A stretch of DNA of 64,000 nucleotides from Halobaculum sp. CBA1158. Lineage in GTDB: Archaea > Halobacteriota > Halobacteria > Halobacteriales > Haloferacaceae. Position 1 is the stretch's first letter; every line of letters begins with the position of its first letter. The notes under the pieces are model-generated. The model did not search any database. It had not been told where the DNA came from and saw only the letters and a list, made by a program, of their open reading frames with translations. The stretch is taken from assembly GCF_021431925.1 (NCBI RefSeq), contig NZ_CP090371.1, positions 2,790,001 through 2,854,000 of the forward strand, written 5' to 3'. Below are positions 8,620 through 17,185 of the stretch, one piece after another. The position numbers and the translations under genes were made by a program.

Positions 8620-9783
8620 CTACCCTCCGCCGAAGCCGACCGCCTCCGCGTCCGCCAGCGCCCGCCCCGCCGCGTCGTCGATGTCGAACTCCCGCACCAC
8701 GTCGCCGTCGCGGACCAGCGGTTCCATGAGCGACTCGCCGTCGGCGGGGCCCTCGCGGCCGCGGAGGCCGACGTGGTGGCCGCCGTCGGGCGTCCGGTAC
8801 ACCTCCTTGACTCCCGAGAGCTTCCCGCGCTTGGCCGCCGGGTCGCCGTCGACCTCGACGATGTCGAGCGCGAAGTCCACCGGGTCGGCGTTGGAGACGT
8901 AGCCGCCGACCCCGAAGCCGTCGGCGACGTCGCGGAGGTGGCGGAGGTCAGCGGGGCCGAGGCCGCCCGAGAGGAACACGTCCACGTCGCCGCGGCCGCG
9001 GGCGTCCAGTTCCCACTGCACCTCGCGGACGATGTGGCGGAAGTCGCCCCGGCGCGAGCCGGTCGTGTCGAGGCGGACGCCGTCGAGGCGGTCGCCGAGC
9101 GTCTCCACCGCCCGGATCACCTCGTCGACCTCGTCGGAGTAGGTGTCACACAGCGCGATTCGGGGCACCCCCTCGGGGACCGCCTCGTCGAAGGCGCGCC
9201 AGGCGTCTTCCTGGTTGCCGCGGCCGAAACAGATGAGCAGCGCGTGGGGCATCGTCCCCGACGCCTCCCGGCCGATCACCTCGCCGGCGGCGACGTGCGA
9301 GAAGCCGTCGAGGCCGCCCACGAGCGCGCTCCGCTCGACCATCGCGGCGATCGAGGGGTGGACGTGCCGGGCCCCGAACGAGAGCACGTTCGCGTCGGGG
9401 GCGGCGCGCCGACACGCCAGGGCCGCGGTGGCGACGCCGGAGGCGTGCGAGAGAAAGCCCAACAGCGACGTCTCCAGCGCCGCGAACTCGAGGTACTCCC
9501 CCTCGATTCGCATCACGGGACCCCCGTCGAACGCCGTGCCCTCCGGGAGCGCGTCGACGGTCACGTCGCGGCCCGCGAGGAGGGCTGCGGCGTCTTTCAG
9601 GCCCGCCAGCAGTTCGAACTCGCCGTCAGGGAACTGGTCAGCGGTCACCTCGGCGACGACGCGCGGGTTCCGGTCGGCGTGTCGGAGGGTCTCCGCCGTG
9701 CGCTCGAAGTACGCGTCCGCCGCCGATCCGTCCCGGATCGCGTCCGCCCCGACGATGTCGAAGTCGGAAGGCGTGGAACTCAT
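8620..9783 (-). CDS. pncB: nicotinate phosphoribosyltransferase
   Basis: A 387-residue enzyme of the nicotinate/quinolinate phosphoribosyltransferase fold that makes nicotinate mononucleotide from nicotinate and PRPP in NAD salvage. The family motif SFGARHVHPSIA (with the His normally phosphorylated or in the active site) is present, as are IALCDTYSDE, VRLDTTGSRRGDF and the phosphate-binding FLSGGLGPADL. The chosen ATG at 9783 (MSSTPSD) has a TTTTTGC box about 26 nt upstream near 9808-9814, giving a leaderless transcript. It lies next to a Tat lipoprotein and a secreted protein with no evident link. Confidence 0.92.
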   Translation of the reverse strand: MSSTPSDFDIVGADAIRDGSAADAYFERTAETLRHADRNPRVVAEVTADQFPDGEFELLAGLKDAAALLAGRDVTVDALPEGTAFDGGPVMRIEGEYLEFAALETSLLGFLSHASGVATAALACRRAAPDANVLSFGARHVHPSIAAMVERSALVGGLDGFSHVAAGEVIGREASGTMPHALLICFGRGNQEDAWRAFDEAVPEGVPRIALCDTYSDEVDEVIRAVETLGDRLDGVRLDTTGSRRGDFRHIVREVQWELDARGRGDVDVFLSGGLGPADLRHLRDVADGFGVGGYVSNADPVDFALDIVEVDGDPAAKRGKLSGVKEVYRTPDGGHHVGLRGREGPADGESLMEPLVRDGDVVREFDIDDAAGRALADAEAVGFGGG

Positions 9784-9888
9784 TGGGCGAGGTTCGACCG
9801 GGCGACGCAAAAAGTCACGCCATCGCCCCCGTGGGCGCGCCGTCCGTGCGAGGACCCCGCGTTCGTCGCCGGCGCGGCGGTCGCCCGG

Positions 9889-11619
9889 TCAGCCTCGCCG
9901 GCGCGCGAGCAGGCCCGCGACGGCGACGGCCGCGGCGGCGACGCCGAAGCCGAAGCCGGCACCGTCGGTCTCGGTCACGCCGTCGTCGGTGTCGCCGGTG
10001 TCGCCGGGCTCGGTGGTGTCCGCGGAGTCGTCCGGGGTGTCGTCGCCGCCGGCGTCACCGTCGCCGTCAGTCGGCGTCGCCGTCTCGTCTGCGGGCGTCT
10101 CGGTCGCCGGGTCGAGGCTCGGGCGGATATCCGCCACGTCCTCGACGGTGGGCCCGTTCACGATCGTCACGCGGTCGCCGTCGAGGCGGACGAGGAACGC
10201 GTCCTCGAAGGGACCGTCGGGGACGACGTAGTACCCCTCGTCGGTCTCGCGCACGTCGTGGGCGTCGAGCATGCGGAGGTACGTGTCGTGGAACTGCTCG
10301 GCGTCCTCCTCGGAGTCCCAGGCGGTCAGCCAGACGTAGCCGTACTCGGCGTCGTCGCCCTCCCCGTTTCGGTACGGGAACAGCCGGTCCCCGTCCCAGC
10401 CGTCGGACGGGGGCGACTCGTAGTTGTAGGTGTCGTACGGGCTCTCGGTCCCCTGGAACAGGCCGTTGGGGTTGATCGTGTTCGCCTGGTACTCGCGGGC
10501 CTGATACCAGAACATCGCGTAGATGGACGCCTCGCCGACGGTGTCGGAGCCGTTCTCCCCCAGCCGGGGATCGTCACGCGGGAACGTCTCCCAGCCGTTC
10601 GTCCCCTCGTCCTCGAACGACAGTTCGCGGGGCGTCTCGTCGGTCCGGTGGATCACCTGCTCGGTGGAGACGGGCGGGTTCCGGAAGCGCTCCTCGAAGG
10701 CGTCCCAGCCGCCCTCCTCGATCAGTTCGTTCACGTAGGCCGGGCCGTCCGAGTAGGGGTTCAACAGCGTGATCAGGATGCCGAGGTTCGGACCGGGACC
10801 GCCGCCTCCGCCACCGCCGCCGGCCTGGGGCGTGTCGACGCAGTCCCACTCGTCGCCGCAGCGCTGGGCGTAGCGCGTCTCGATGTAGTTCGCCTCGCCC
10901 TCGACGACGCCGTCGATCGCGAGGTCGCTATCCTGCGTCTGGCCCCGGTACGTCTCGTTGGTGAGGTCGTACTGCTGGTCCTGGAGGGCGTGAACAAGTT
11001 CGTGAACCAGCGTCGCGTTGTTGATCGTCGGGGAGTCCGGCGAGTCGGTGACGATCGTGATCGCGTCGTTCGTCGGGGAGTAGAAGCCCGCGACCGACGA
11101 ACCGGTCGTTCCGCCGATCGCCTCGCCGGAGCCGGTCGACTCGCCGACGATGAACAGCCCCTCCCACACCTGGTCGTTCCAGCGGTTGTATTCGTCGGAG
11201 CCGCCCCCGCCGGCGCTCTGGTTGCGGTACTCCTCTCGGGTGATGATCGAGACGGGGACTCGGGAGTCGAACTCCTCCTCGCGGATGTACTCGACGCGCG
11301 CCATCGCGCGGGCGACGTACGCCCGGAGTTCCTCGTCGCTGAGGCCGTCGGACTGGTCGACGTCGATGCTCTCGTTGTGCCAGTAGCCGTCCTCCCAGCC
11401 GATCACGTCGGAGTCGGGATCGGCGGGTGCGGACTGGGTGGCTCCGGAGTTGGTCGCCGGCTGACCGGCGGTGTCGGCCGAGACGGCGGGCACGCGGGCG
11501 GGGTCCGATGCGGAACGGGGGGTCGCCGCGAACGCCGGGGCGACCGCGCTGCACACGAGCGCGACCGCGAACGCGACGGCGACGAACCGCCCGACCGTCT
11601 GCGGGGACGGTGTTCGCAT
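9889..11619 (-). CDS. secreted surface protein with HExxH motif, Hvo_1808-like
   Basis: A 576-residue exported protein with a Sec signal peptide (residues 1-31, AFA-A cleavage). A Gly/Asn-rich ectodomain carries HELVHALQDQ at 206-215, the zincin HExxH metal-binding pattern. A C-terminal GFGFGV hydrophobic stretch with RRR tail (about 553-576) resembles a PGF-CTERM sorting signal, although the usual PGF tripeptide is not exact. Overall it resembles proteins annotated in haloarchaea as Hvo_1808 family surface proteins. The sequence favours a metallopeptidase-like surface protein, but no third zinc ligand was identified with certainty and activity is inferred only. Confidence 0.82.
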   Translation of the reverse strand: MRTPSPQTVGRFVAVAFAVALVCSAVAPAFAATPRSASDPARVPAVSADTAGQPATNSGATQSAPADPDSDVIGWEDGYWHNESIDVDQSDGLSDEELRAYVARAMARVEYIREEEFDSRVPVSIITREEYRNQSAGGGGSDEYNRWNDQVWEGLFIVGESTGSGEAIGGTTGSSVAGFYSPTNDAITIVTDSPDSPTINNATLVHELVHALQDQQYDLTNETYRGQTQDSDLAIDGVVEGEANYIETRYAQRCGDEWDCVDTPQAGGGGGGGGPGPNLGILITLLNPYSDGPAYVNELIEEGGWDAFEERFRNPPVSTEQVIHRTDETPRELSFEDEGTNGWETFPRDDPRLGENGSDTVGEASIYAMFWYQAREYQANTINPNGLFQGTESPYDTYNYESPPSDGWDGDRLFPYRNGEGDDAEYGYVWLTAWDSEEDAEQFHDTYLRMLDAHDVRETDEGYYVVPDGPFEDAFLVRLDGDRVTIVNGPTVEDVADIRPSLDPATETPADETATPTDGDGDAGGDDTPDDSADTTEPGDTGDTDDGVTETDGAGFGFGVAAAAVAVAGLLARRRG

Positions 11620-11764
11620 GTGTCGCCATTGGACTGGGGGTAGAAGTACCTTGTCCGAAATTCAAGGTCGAGATCGGACGGCGATTCCGTCGCCCGCGCC
11701 GTTCGGTCCGCCCCGTCGGCCGACGCGCCGAGCCGTTTTGTGGGCGCGGTTCGAACGGTCCGAC

Positions 11765-12352
11765 ATGCCAGCGGACGAAGCCGCCTTCGACCCCGACAGC
11801 ACCGCCGTCGTCGTCGTGGACATGCAGAACGGCTTCTGCCACCCGGACGGGAGCCTGTACGCCCCGCCCAGCGAGACGGCGGTCGAGCCCGTGAGTCGGC
11901 TCGTCGACCGCGCCGGCGACGCCGACGCGCCGGTGGTATACACCCGCGACGTGCACCCGCCCGAGCAGTTCGACGACGCCCACTACTACGACGAGTTCGA
12001 CCGCTGGGGCGAGCACGTCGTCGAGGGGAGCTGGGACGCCGAGCTGATAGACGACCTTCCGACCGAGGACGCCGCCCACGTCGTCGAGAAACACACCTAC
12101 GACGCCTTCTACCGCACCGATCTCGAGGGGTGGCTCGACGCACACGGGATCGACGACCTGGTGATCTGCGGGACGCTCGCGAACGTCTGCGTCCTCCACA
12201 CCGCCGGCTCGGCGGGGCTGCGCGACTACCGGCCGGTGGTCGTCGACGACGCCCTCGGTTACATCGACGAGGAGCACAAGGAGTACGCCGTCGAACACGC
12301 CGACTGGCTGTTCGGCGAGACGACGACGCTTTCGGACGTGCGGTTCGCGTAG
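11765..12352 (+). CDS. isochorismatase-family cysteine hydrolase (nicotinamidase-like)
   Basis: A 195-residue cysteine hydrolase of the isochorismatase/nicotinamidase superfamily. The catalytic triad is in place: D19 in VVVVDMQNGF, K109 in VVEKHTYDAF and C142 in GTLANVCVLHTA. Length is typical. The ATG at 11765 has a GTTTTGTG box about 27 nt upstream. It is divergent from the Hvo_1808-like gene. Nicotinate phosphoribosyltransferase lies 2 kb away, which makes a nicotinamidase role (producing nicotinate for NAD salvage) attractive, but the nicotinamidase metal-binding DxHxxxH motif is only partly matched (RDVHPPEQF), so the substrate is open. Confidence 0.9.
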   Translation: MPADEAAFDPDSTAVVVVDMQNGFCHPDGSLYAPPSETAVEPVSRLVDRAGDADAPVVYTRDVHPPEQFDDAHYYDEFDRWGEHVVEGSWDAELIDDLPTEDAAHVVEKHTYDAFYRTDLEGWLDAHGIDDLVICGTLANVCVLHTAGSAGLRDYRPVVVDDALGYIDEEHKEYAVEHADWLFGETTTLSDVRFA

Positions 12353-12387
12353 CGGTCGGCCGGTGGTCGGTCCGCGGTCGATCAGGC

Positions 12388-12924
12388 CTACTCGGCGGCG
12401 TCGCCGTCGAGGGAGTCACTATCGCCGCCTTCGGGAAACAGCGCGTCGGGCTCGCGCTGGGTGAACACGACGCGCTCGGAGTCGTCGAGGGGCCGGAGGT
12501 AGGTGTGGAGTTCGCCGGCGCGCTCGGCGCGATCGAGCAGCGGCTCGGCCTGGTCCTGCGAGTAGTACAGCGGGAAGACGACGGCCGTTCCCGCGGCCTC
12601 CGCCTTCATCGCGACGACGAGGAACACGACGTTCGAGCGCTGGGCGCGGTAGGCGTCGTACTCGTCGAAGCCGTCCTCGACGCCGGCGACCGTCTCCTGG
12701 ACGGTCTCGAACTCGTCGCCCGGAAGGAGCACGTCGAAGCCGAGGCGCTCCGCCTCGACGCCGGTCCCGGCGGTGCTGGCGTTCGGGAGCGGCGTCACGT
12801 CCCCGGGGTGGAGCTCGGTCACGTCCCACCCCGACTCGCGGTACTCCTCGGCTGTGGCCTCCATGTCGGCCATCACGTCGTCCCAAAAGTCGGTGAACCC
12901 GGCGAGCGGGTGGCTTCCGGCCAT
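12388..12924 (-). CDS. conserved-type hypothetical protein, 178 aa
   Basis: A 178-residue soluble acidic protein. It begins MAGSHPLAGFTDFWDDV and has a mixed alpha/beta look with a hydrophobic core strand (NVVFLVVAMKAEAAGTAVVFP, split by charged residues) followed by a conserved-looking PLYYSQDQAEPLLDRA. There is no signal peptide or cysteine motif. The tail after residue 160 is acidic and probably disordered. I do not recognise a function; the pattern is that of a haloarchaea-specific protein of unknown function. It converges on the isochorismatase gene with a 35-bp gap and is divergent from a small membrane-protein gene. Confidence 0.82.
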   Translation of the reverse strand: MAGSHPLAGFTDFWDDVMADMEATAEEYRESGWDVTELHPGDVTPLPNASTAGTGVEAERLGFDVLLPGDEFETVQETVAGVEDGFDEYDAYRAQRSNVVFLVVAMKAEAAGTAVVFPLYYSQDQAEPLLDRAERAGELHTYLRPLDDSERVVFTQREPDALFPEGGDSDSLDGDAAE

Positions 12925-13011
12925 GTCTCACCCGGGGCGGCGGGGCCTCAAAACGGTTGTCCTGTCGCCTCGCCGCCAACCCTTTGCGTCGTCGCCACCG
13001 AGACACCGGGC

Positions 13012-13314
13012 GTGACACGCGTCTCCGTCCTCACGGCCACGGCCGCGTTCGTGCTCGGAGTCGTCTTCTCCGGCGGCGTCGCCGCCCTCGACGACCCGTT
13101 CGGGGTCGGAGCGGCCGTCGTCGCGGGGGTCGTCGGAACGGTCGCGCTCGCGGCGGGGCTGCTCGGGTGGCTCCTCGCGCACGCGCTGGCCCGGCGCGAG
13201 GACGCCCCCGAGGGGACCGAGACGGCCGCCAGAGTCGCGTCCGCCGGGGCCGTCGCCGGGGCCGGATCGGTGACCGGTGCGGCGCTGACGCGGATCCTCC
13301 TCGCCGGGGGGTAG
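13012..13314 (+). CDS. small two-helix membrane protein, 100 aa
   Basis: A GTG-initiated 100-residue protein (VTRVSVLTATAAFVLG). It has two long hydrophobic segments at about 6-28 and 34-60, a charged RREDAPEGTE loop and a third weaker Ala/Gly segment at the C-terminus. TTTGC at about 12982-12986, 27 nt upstream, fits a leaderless promoter. No family recognised. It is divergent from the 178-residue hypothetical and converges on pyrC. Confidence 0.72.
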   Translation: MTRVSVLTATAAFVLGVVFSGGVAALDDPFGVGAAVVAGVVGTVALAAGLLGWLLAHALARREDAPEGTETAARVASAGAVAGAGSVTGAALTRILLAGG

Positions 13315-13382
13315 CCGACGGCCGACGCGGGCGGATCGACCGTCGGCGACGGTGTCGTCGCCGTTCTCGCTGCCGGCGTCGG

Positions 13383-14723
13383 CTACGACCCTCGCCGAAC
13401 GTTCTCGCCGACCGCCCCGCCGAACGCCTCGTCGCCGCCGCGGGCGTCGTAGGCGACGTGACCGCGCACGAGCGTCAACTCGGGAAAGACGGCCTCGCGG
13501 CCCTCGAACGGCGTCCACCCGCACTTCGAATGGAGGTCGTCGCCGCGGATCTCCCGGGCCTCGTCGAGGTCGACGAGCACGAGGTCCGCGTCGGCACCCT
13601 CCTCGACCCGTCCCTTCCCCGGCACGTCGAAGATCCGGGCGGGGGCGGCGGCGACCAGGTCTCTGACGCGCGTCAGGTCGAGGGCCCCCTCACGGACTTC
13701 CTGCAGCAGCAGCGGGAGCATCGTCTCGACGCCGGGCACCCCCGACGGGGCCTCCCGGACGCTCGCGTCCTTCTCCGCGCGGGTGTGGGGCGCGTGGTCG
13801 GTGGCGACGACGTCGACGGTGCCGTCGGCGACGCGCTCGAACACGGCCTCCCGGCGCTCCTCGCTCCGCAGCGGGGGGTTCATCCGGCCGAACGTTCCCA
13901 GGCCGTCGAGGTCCTCGCGCGACAGGAACAGGTGGTGGGGCGTCACCTCGCAGGTCGCGCCCGCGTCGCTGGCGGCGTCGATCCCCTCCGGCGTCGACGT
14001 GTGAGCGATGTGGACGTCGGCGTCGGAGTCCGCCCCGACAGCGAGGGCGCGCTCGACGGCCGCGGCCTCGGCCTCGGCGGTCCGGTAGGCGCTCCAGGCG
14101 TCGGCGTCCGCGTCGCGACCGGTCCCGTCGCCGGCGCGCTCCAGGGCCGCCCGGTCGAACAGGTCGGCGTCCTCGGCGTGGACGGTGACCGTCACGTCCT
14201 CGCGGGCCGCGCGTGCGACGGCGTCGCCGAAGAGGTCCGCCTCGATTCCCATGTCGCCGGTGGAGTCGGCGAGGAACACCTCTCCGAGCGCGAGGATCGG
14301 CCGATCGAACAGCGAGTCGGGGTCCCAGTCGGCGGTGACGCCGCCGTTGATCCCGAAGTCGACGAGCGACCGCGACGCGCGGTCGGCCTTCCCGTCGACC
14401 GCGTCGCCGGTCACCGTCGGCGGGTCGGTGTTCGGCTGGTCGACGACGGTCGTGACGCCGCCGGCGGCCGCCGAGCGCGACCCGGTGTGCCAGTCCTCCT
14501 TGTGCGGGAAGCCGGGCTCGCGGAAGTGGACGTGCGCGTCGATCGCGCCCGGCAGGAGGTGTTTTCCGTCGCAGTCGACGACGTCGACCGCCGTCGCGTC
14601 GCCCGCGGCGTCCTCGACGGCGACGGTGTCCGCGTCGGCGACCCGCGCGATCGTCCCGTCCGCGACGAGCACGTCCCGCACTCGCCCGTCAGCGAGCGTG
14701 GCGTGTCTGAACAGCGTGGTCAT
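13383..14723 (-). CDS. pyrC: dihydroorotase
   Basis: A 446-residue amidohydrolase that cyclises carbamoyl-aspartate to dihydroorotate in pyrimidine synthesis. The metal ligands H64 and H66 are in DAHVHFREPG, with R68 for substrate carboxylate binding. Later ligands appear in order: HAEDADLF, HIAHTSTPEG and the catalytic VATDHAPHTRAEK. This order and length are those of type I/allantoinase-like dihydroorotases. The protein starts MTTLFRHATL at 14723, 37 bp below the stop of the lipoate ligase-like gene on the same strand, so the two may be cotranscribed. No other pyr genes are in the window. Confidence 0.95.
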   Translation of the reverse strand: MTTLFRHATLADGRVRDVLVADGTIARVADADTVAVEDAAGDATAVDVVDCDGKHLLPGAIDAHVHFREPGFPHKEDWHTGSRSAAAGGVTTVVDQPNTDPPTVTGDAVDGKADRASRSLVDFGINGGVTADWDPDSLFDRPILALGEVFLADSTGDMGIEADLFGDAVARAAREDVTVTVHAEDADLFDRAALERAGDGTGRDADADAWSAYRTAEAEAAAVERALAVGADSDADVHIAHTSTPEGIDAASDAGATCEVTPHHLFLSREDLDGLGTFGRMNPPLRSEERREAVFERVADGTVDVVATDHAPHTRAEKDASVREAPSGVPGVETMLPLLLQEVREGALDLTRVRDLVAAAPARIFDVPGKGRVEEGADADLVLVDLDEAREIRGDDLHSKCGWTPFEGREAVFPELTLVRGHVAYDARGGDEAFGGAVGENVRRGS

Positions 14724-14762
14724 TGACGGACGGTGCGCGGGGGGCGGCGTAAGTCCGACGGG

Positions 14763-15494
14763 TCAGTCGCCGTCGATCGACAGGTCCGCCACGTCGCACA
14801 CGTCGGCCGCGCGGTCGCCGACGAACGCGGACTCGAGCGTCTCTCGGACCGCCTCGGGGTCGTCGGGGCCGCCCGCCAGCTTGACCGAGCCGACCGAGTC
14901 GGGGTCGAACGGCACGTCGAGCGCGTCGTAGACGGGCGACAGGACCGCCCGGATCGGGCCGCGCTCGGCGACGGTCACGCAGCCGGAGACGAGTGCGGCG
15001 TCCCGCCGCACGCGCTGGGCGATCCCCGACAGCTTTCCGCCGCCGGCGACGCGGACGGAGTAGTCGCCCGGGCAGTACGAGGCGGACGGCTCCCCGCGCG
15101 CCACGTCCGCGCCGGCGTCGCGGAGGGCCGCGAGGAGGGTCGCGACGGCCGACTCGTAGCGGTCGTTCAACCCCGTCCGGGCGTCGTCGAGGGGGATCGC
15201 GTGCGCGAACGCCAGCGTCGAGTCGGCGTACGCGACCGCGCGGCCGCCGACGGAGCGCTCGACCGGCGGGAAGCCGCGCTCGCGGGCCGCGGCTCGCGCC
15301 CGGTCGTACCCCGCCGCGCGGACGTCGCGCCGGCCGAACGCCAGCGACCGGCCGGGCGTCCACACCCGGAGCGCGGGGACGGTCGACTCGGCGGCCTCGG
15401 CGAGCATCGCGCCGGTGGCGGCGCGGTCGGCGTCGCGACGGGGTCGGCGACCGCGGTAGACGCGAACGCGACCGCCGCCGTCCTCGGCTGTCAC
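14763..15494 (-). CDS. lipoate--protein ligase-like (BPL/LplA/LipB fold)
   Basis: A 243-residue protein with the cofactor-transferase fold shared by lipoate ligases, octanoyl transferases and biotin ligases. The VERSVGGRAVAY segment corresponds to the RR-GGGxV lipoyl-AMP binding loop, and GGGKLSGIAQR contains the conserved lysine of the KxxG(I/S)AQ motif that contacts lipoyl-adenylate. It is shorter than full LplA, lacking the C-terminal adenylation domain, as in archaeal LplA-N types. It starts at GTG 15494. It would attach lipoyl groups to E2 or GcvH proteins whose E3, dihydrolipoyl dehydrogenase, lies 12 kb away. Whether it is a ligase or transferase cannot be decided. Confidence 0.86.
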   Translation of the reverse strand: MTAEDGGGRVRVYRGRRPRRDADRAATGAMLAEAAESTVPALRVWTPGRSLAFGRRDVRAAGYDRARAAARERGFPPVERSVGGRAVAYADSTLAFAHAIPLDDARTGLNDRYESAVATLLAALRDAGADVARGEPSASYCPGDYSVRVAGGGKLSGIAQRVRRDAALVSGCVTVAERGPIRAVLSPVYDALDVPFDPDSVGSVKLAGGPDDPEAVRETLESAFVGDRAADVCDVADLSIDGD

Positions 15495-15546
15495 GTCCGC
15501 CGCTGGGAGTCGGGTCGCCTAAGCGCTTGCGTCGCCTGCGACGGAT

Positions 15547-16557
15547 ATGGACGAGTCGGCGGGCGGACGCCGGACTGACGAAGGCGCGCCGAGATCGACC
15601 GACTCGGCCCCGGTCGTCCTCCCCGAGTCCCTGCTCGCGCGCCACCGGAAGTTCTCGCTGTACAACTCCCCGTACCCGGCCCACGACCGGGCCCGCGCTG
15701 TGGACCTCTACCCCGCCGGCGACGGCGACGCGGTCGGCTCCCCCGTCGCCGGCGAGGTGCTCGACGCCCGGACGGTCGGCTGTCCGGACCGCGAGTACGC
15801 CGTCGACCGCGACCACCTGATCGTGCTCGACGCCGGCGAGCACCTGGCGCGCGTGCTCCACGTCGACCCCGCGGTCGAGGCGGGCGACGAGGTCGCCGTC
15901 GGCGACCCGCTCGGCGATCTGGTGCGCTCCGGGTTCTTCGGCCGGTGGGTCGACAACCACCTCCACCTGGAGTTCCGCGAGCGCGAGAGGAACCCCTATC
16001 GAGCGTCGGGATCGCTCCCGCTCGTCGCCGACGCGCCCGTGACCCCGGTCGGCTGGGACGGCACCGGCACAGTCGTCGAGACGGGCGCGAGCCACGCCGT
16101 GCTGGACGCCCCTCGGCCGCCCTCCGCGGGCGAGGGGTTCCACGCGCTCGCCGGCGACGACGGGCGTCCCTTGGACGGGGGACTCGCCCACTACGCCGGC
16201 GGCGGCGTCCTCGCGGCCGGACCCGAAATCACGGTCGAAGCCGGAGTCGCAGTCGAAACCGAGGTCGATGACGGAACCGGAGTCAAGGCCGGAGCCGACG
16301 GGGACGACGCGTCGCCGGCGCTGTCGCTGCTCGGCACCGAGGTCGGCAGCCGAGTCGGCCGCCACGTCGACTGGGCCGACGTGGCCGTGCTGGCGAACGG
16401 CGAGCGGATCACCGGGCTGTCGCTGTTTGCCGCCCGCGGCGACGACCTCGGGGCGAAACTCGTGACTCGACCCGAGGCCGGCGACCCGACGTTCGCCGTC
16501 GGCGACGAGGTCCGCGTGCGGATCGTCCCCGACGACGACCCGGTCCGACTGGGCTGA
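15547..16557 (+). CDS. M23/LytM-like domain protein, 336 aa
   Basis: The first half shows the core of the M23 peptidase (LytM/duplicated hybrid motif) fold. H46 and D53 lie in PAHDRARAVDLYP. A lipoyl-like SPVAGEVLDA turn follows, then ARVLHVDPAVEAGDEVAVGDPLG, and the diagnostic HLHLEF with H138 and H140. These match the usual HxxxD, H, HxH metal-ligand layout closely enough to suggest a fold relationship, but spacing of the first pair is longer than normal. No signal peptide is seen and haloarchaea lack murein, so activity is doubtful. The second half (about 165-336) has no recognisable domain. Confidence 0.75.
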   Translation: MDESAGGRRTDEGAPRSTDSAPVVLPESLLARHRKFSLYNSPYPAHDRARAVDLYPAGDGDAVGSPVAGEVLDARTVGCPDREYAVDRDHLIVLDAGEHLARVLHVDPAVEAGDEVAVGDPLGDLVRSGFFGRWVDNHLHLEFRERERNPYRASGSLPLVADAPVTPVGWDGTGTVVETGASHAVLDAPRPPSAGEGFHALAGDDGRPLDGGLAHYAGGGVLAAGPEITVEAGVAVETEVDDGTGVKAGADGDDASPALSLLGTEVGSRVGRHVDWADVAVLANGERITGLSLFAARGDDLGAKLVTRPEAGDPTFAVGDEVRVRIVPDDDPVRLG

Positions 16558-16616
16558 GAGCGGCCGGCGACTGCGGGGGCCTCGTCGCACCCGCGGTCGC
16601 GTCGTCGCCGGCGGCC

Positions 16617-17108
16617 TCACCGCACAGCGACCGCGACGGCGACGAGGGCGAGCAGCGAGGTGCCGAGCGCGAGCGCCGCGACGACGGCGTCGCCGGCGTC
16701 CAGCCACACCGCCGGAATCAGGGGAAGCAGGAGGAGTCCACACCCCATCACCGCCGCGCCGAGTCGGCGGGCCGTCTCCCTGTCGGCGTTCGGTATCGTG
16801 AGCAGCTCCCGCCGGTCGCGGTAGCGGACGAGCCACCCGAGCGCGAGACACGCCGCGGCGCTGGCCGACAGCGTCGCGACGCCGACGACGCGGCCCGGGA
16901 CGCCGGCGGCGACCGCGCCGGCGAGCGCGAGCAGTCCGGCCCCGACGGCCGCGACGACGGCGGCGTTGCCGCGTGCCGCCGCGTCGTCGGCGGGATCGAC
17001 CGCGTAGGCGCGGCGGAGCCCGCTGTCGGGCTTCAGCGTGGCGAGCGCGAACGCGACGAACGCCCCGCCCGTGACCGCGAGCGCGACGACGCCGGCGTCG
17101 ACGACCAT
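16617..17108 (-). CDS. integral membrane protein, 163 aa
   Basis: A 163-residue protein with about five hydrophobic segments (roughly 4-22, 48-68, 75-92, 113-130 and 138-162) separated by short Arg-rich loops. No family motif is recognised. A run of six T on the minus strand at 17132-17137 lies 24-29 nt upstream of the ATG and can serve as TATA element; the same run lies 41-47 nt below the stop of the ABC ATPase gene and could also terminate that operon. Being the next gene in the same direction, it may be a late member of the ABC export operon. Confidence 0.78.
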   Translation of the reverse strand: MVVDAGVVALAVTGGAFVAFALATLKPDSGLRRAYAVDPADDAAARGNAAVVAAVGAGLLALAGAVAAGVPGRVVGVATLSASAAACLALGWLVRYRDRRELLTIPNADRETARRLGAAVMGCGLLLLPLIPAVWLDAGDAVVAALALGTSLLALVAVAVAVR

Positions 17109-17137
17109 GCTCGCGGATGAACGGCGGGGAGAAAAAA

Positions 17138-17185
17138 GCGTACCGCGCGGGTGGTTACGAAGCGTACCGCGCGGGCGGTTACGAT
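17138..17185. repeat. 24-bp direct repeat, two copies
   Basis: Two adjacent 24-bp units beginning GCGTACCGCGCGGG (17138 and 17162) differ at two bases and run into the last two codons of the ABC ATPase gene. They separate its stop from a T-tract at 17132-17137 and may extend the 3' untranslated region. Confidence 0.85.

Noticed and set aside
8773-11643. 956-codon plus-strand open frame opposite the nicotinate phosphoribosyltransferase and Hvo_1808-like genes
   Set aside because: The minus-strand genes show family motifs and promoters, while this frame has none.
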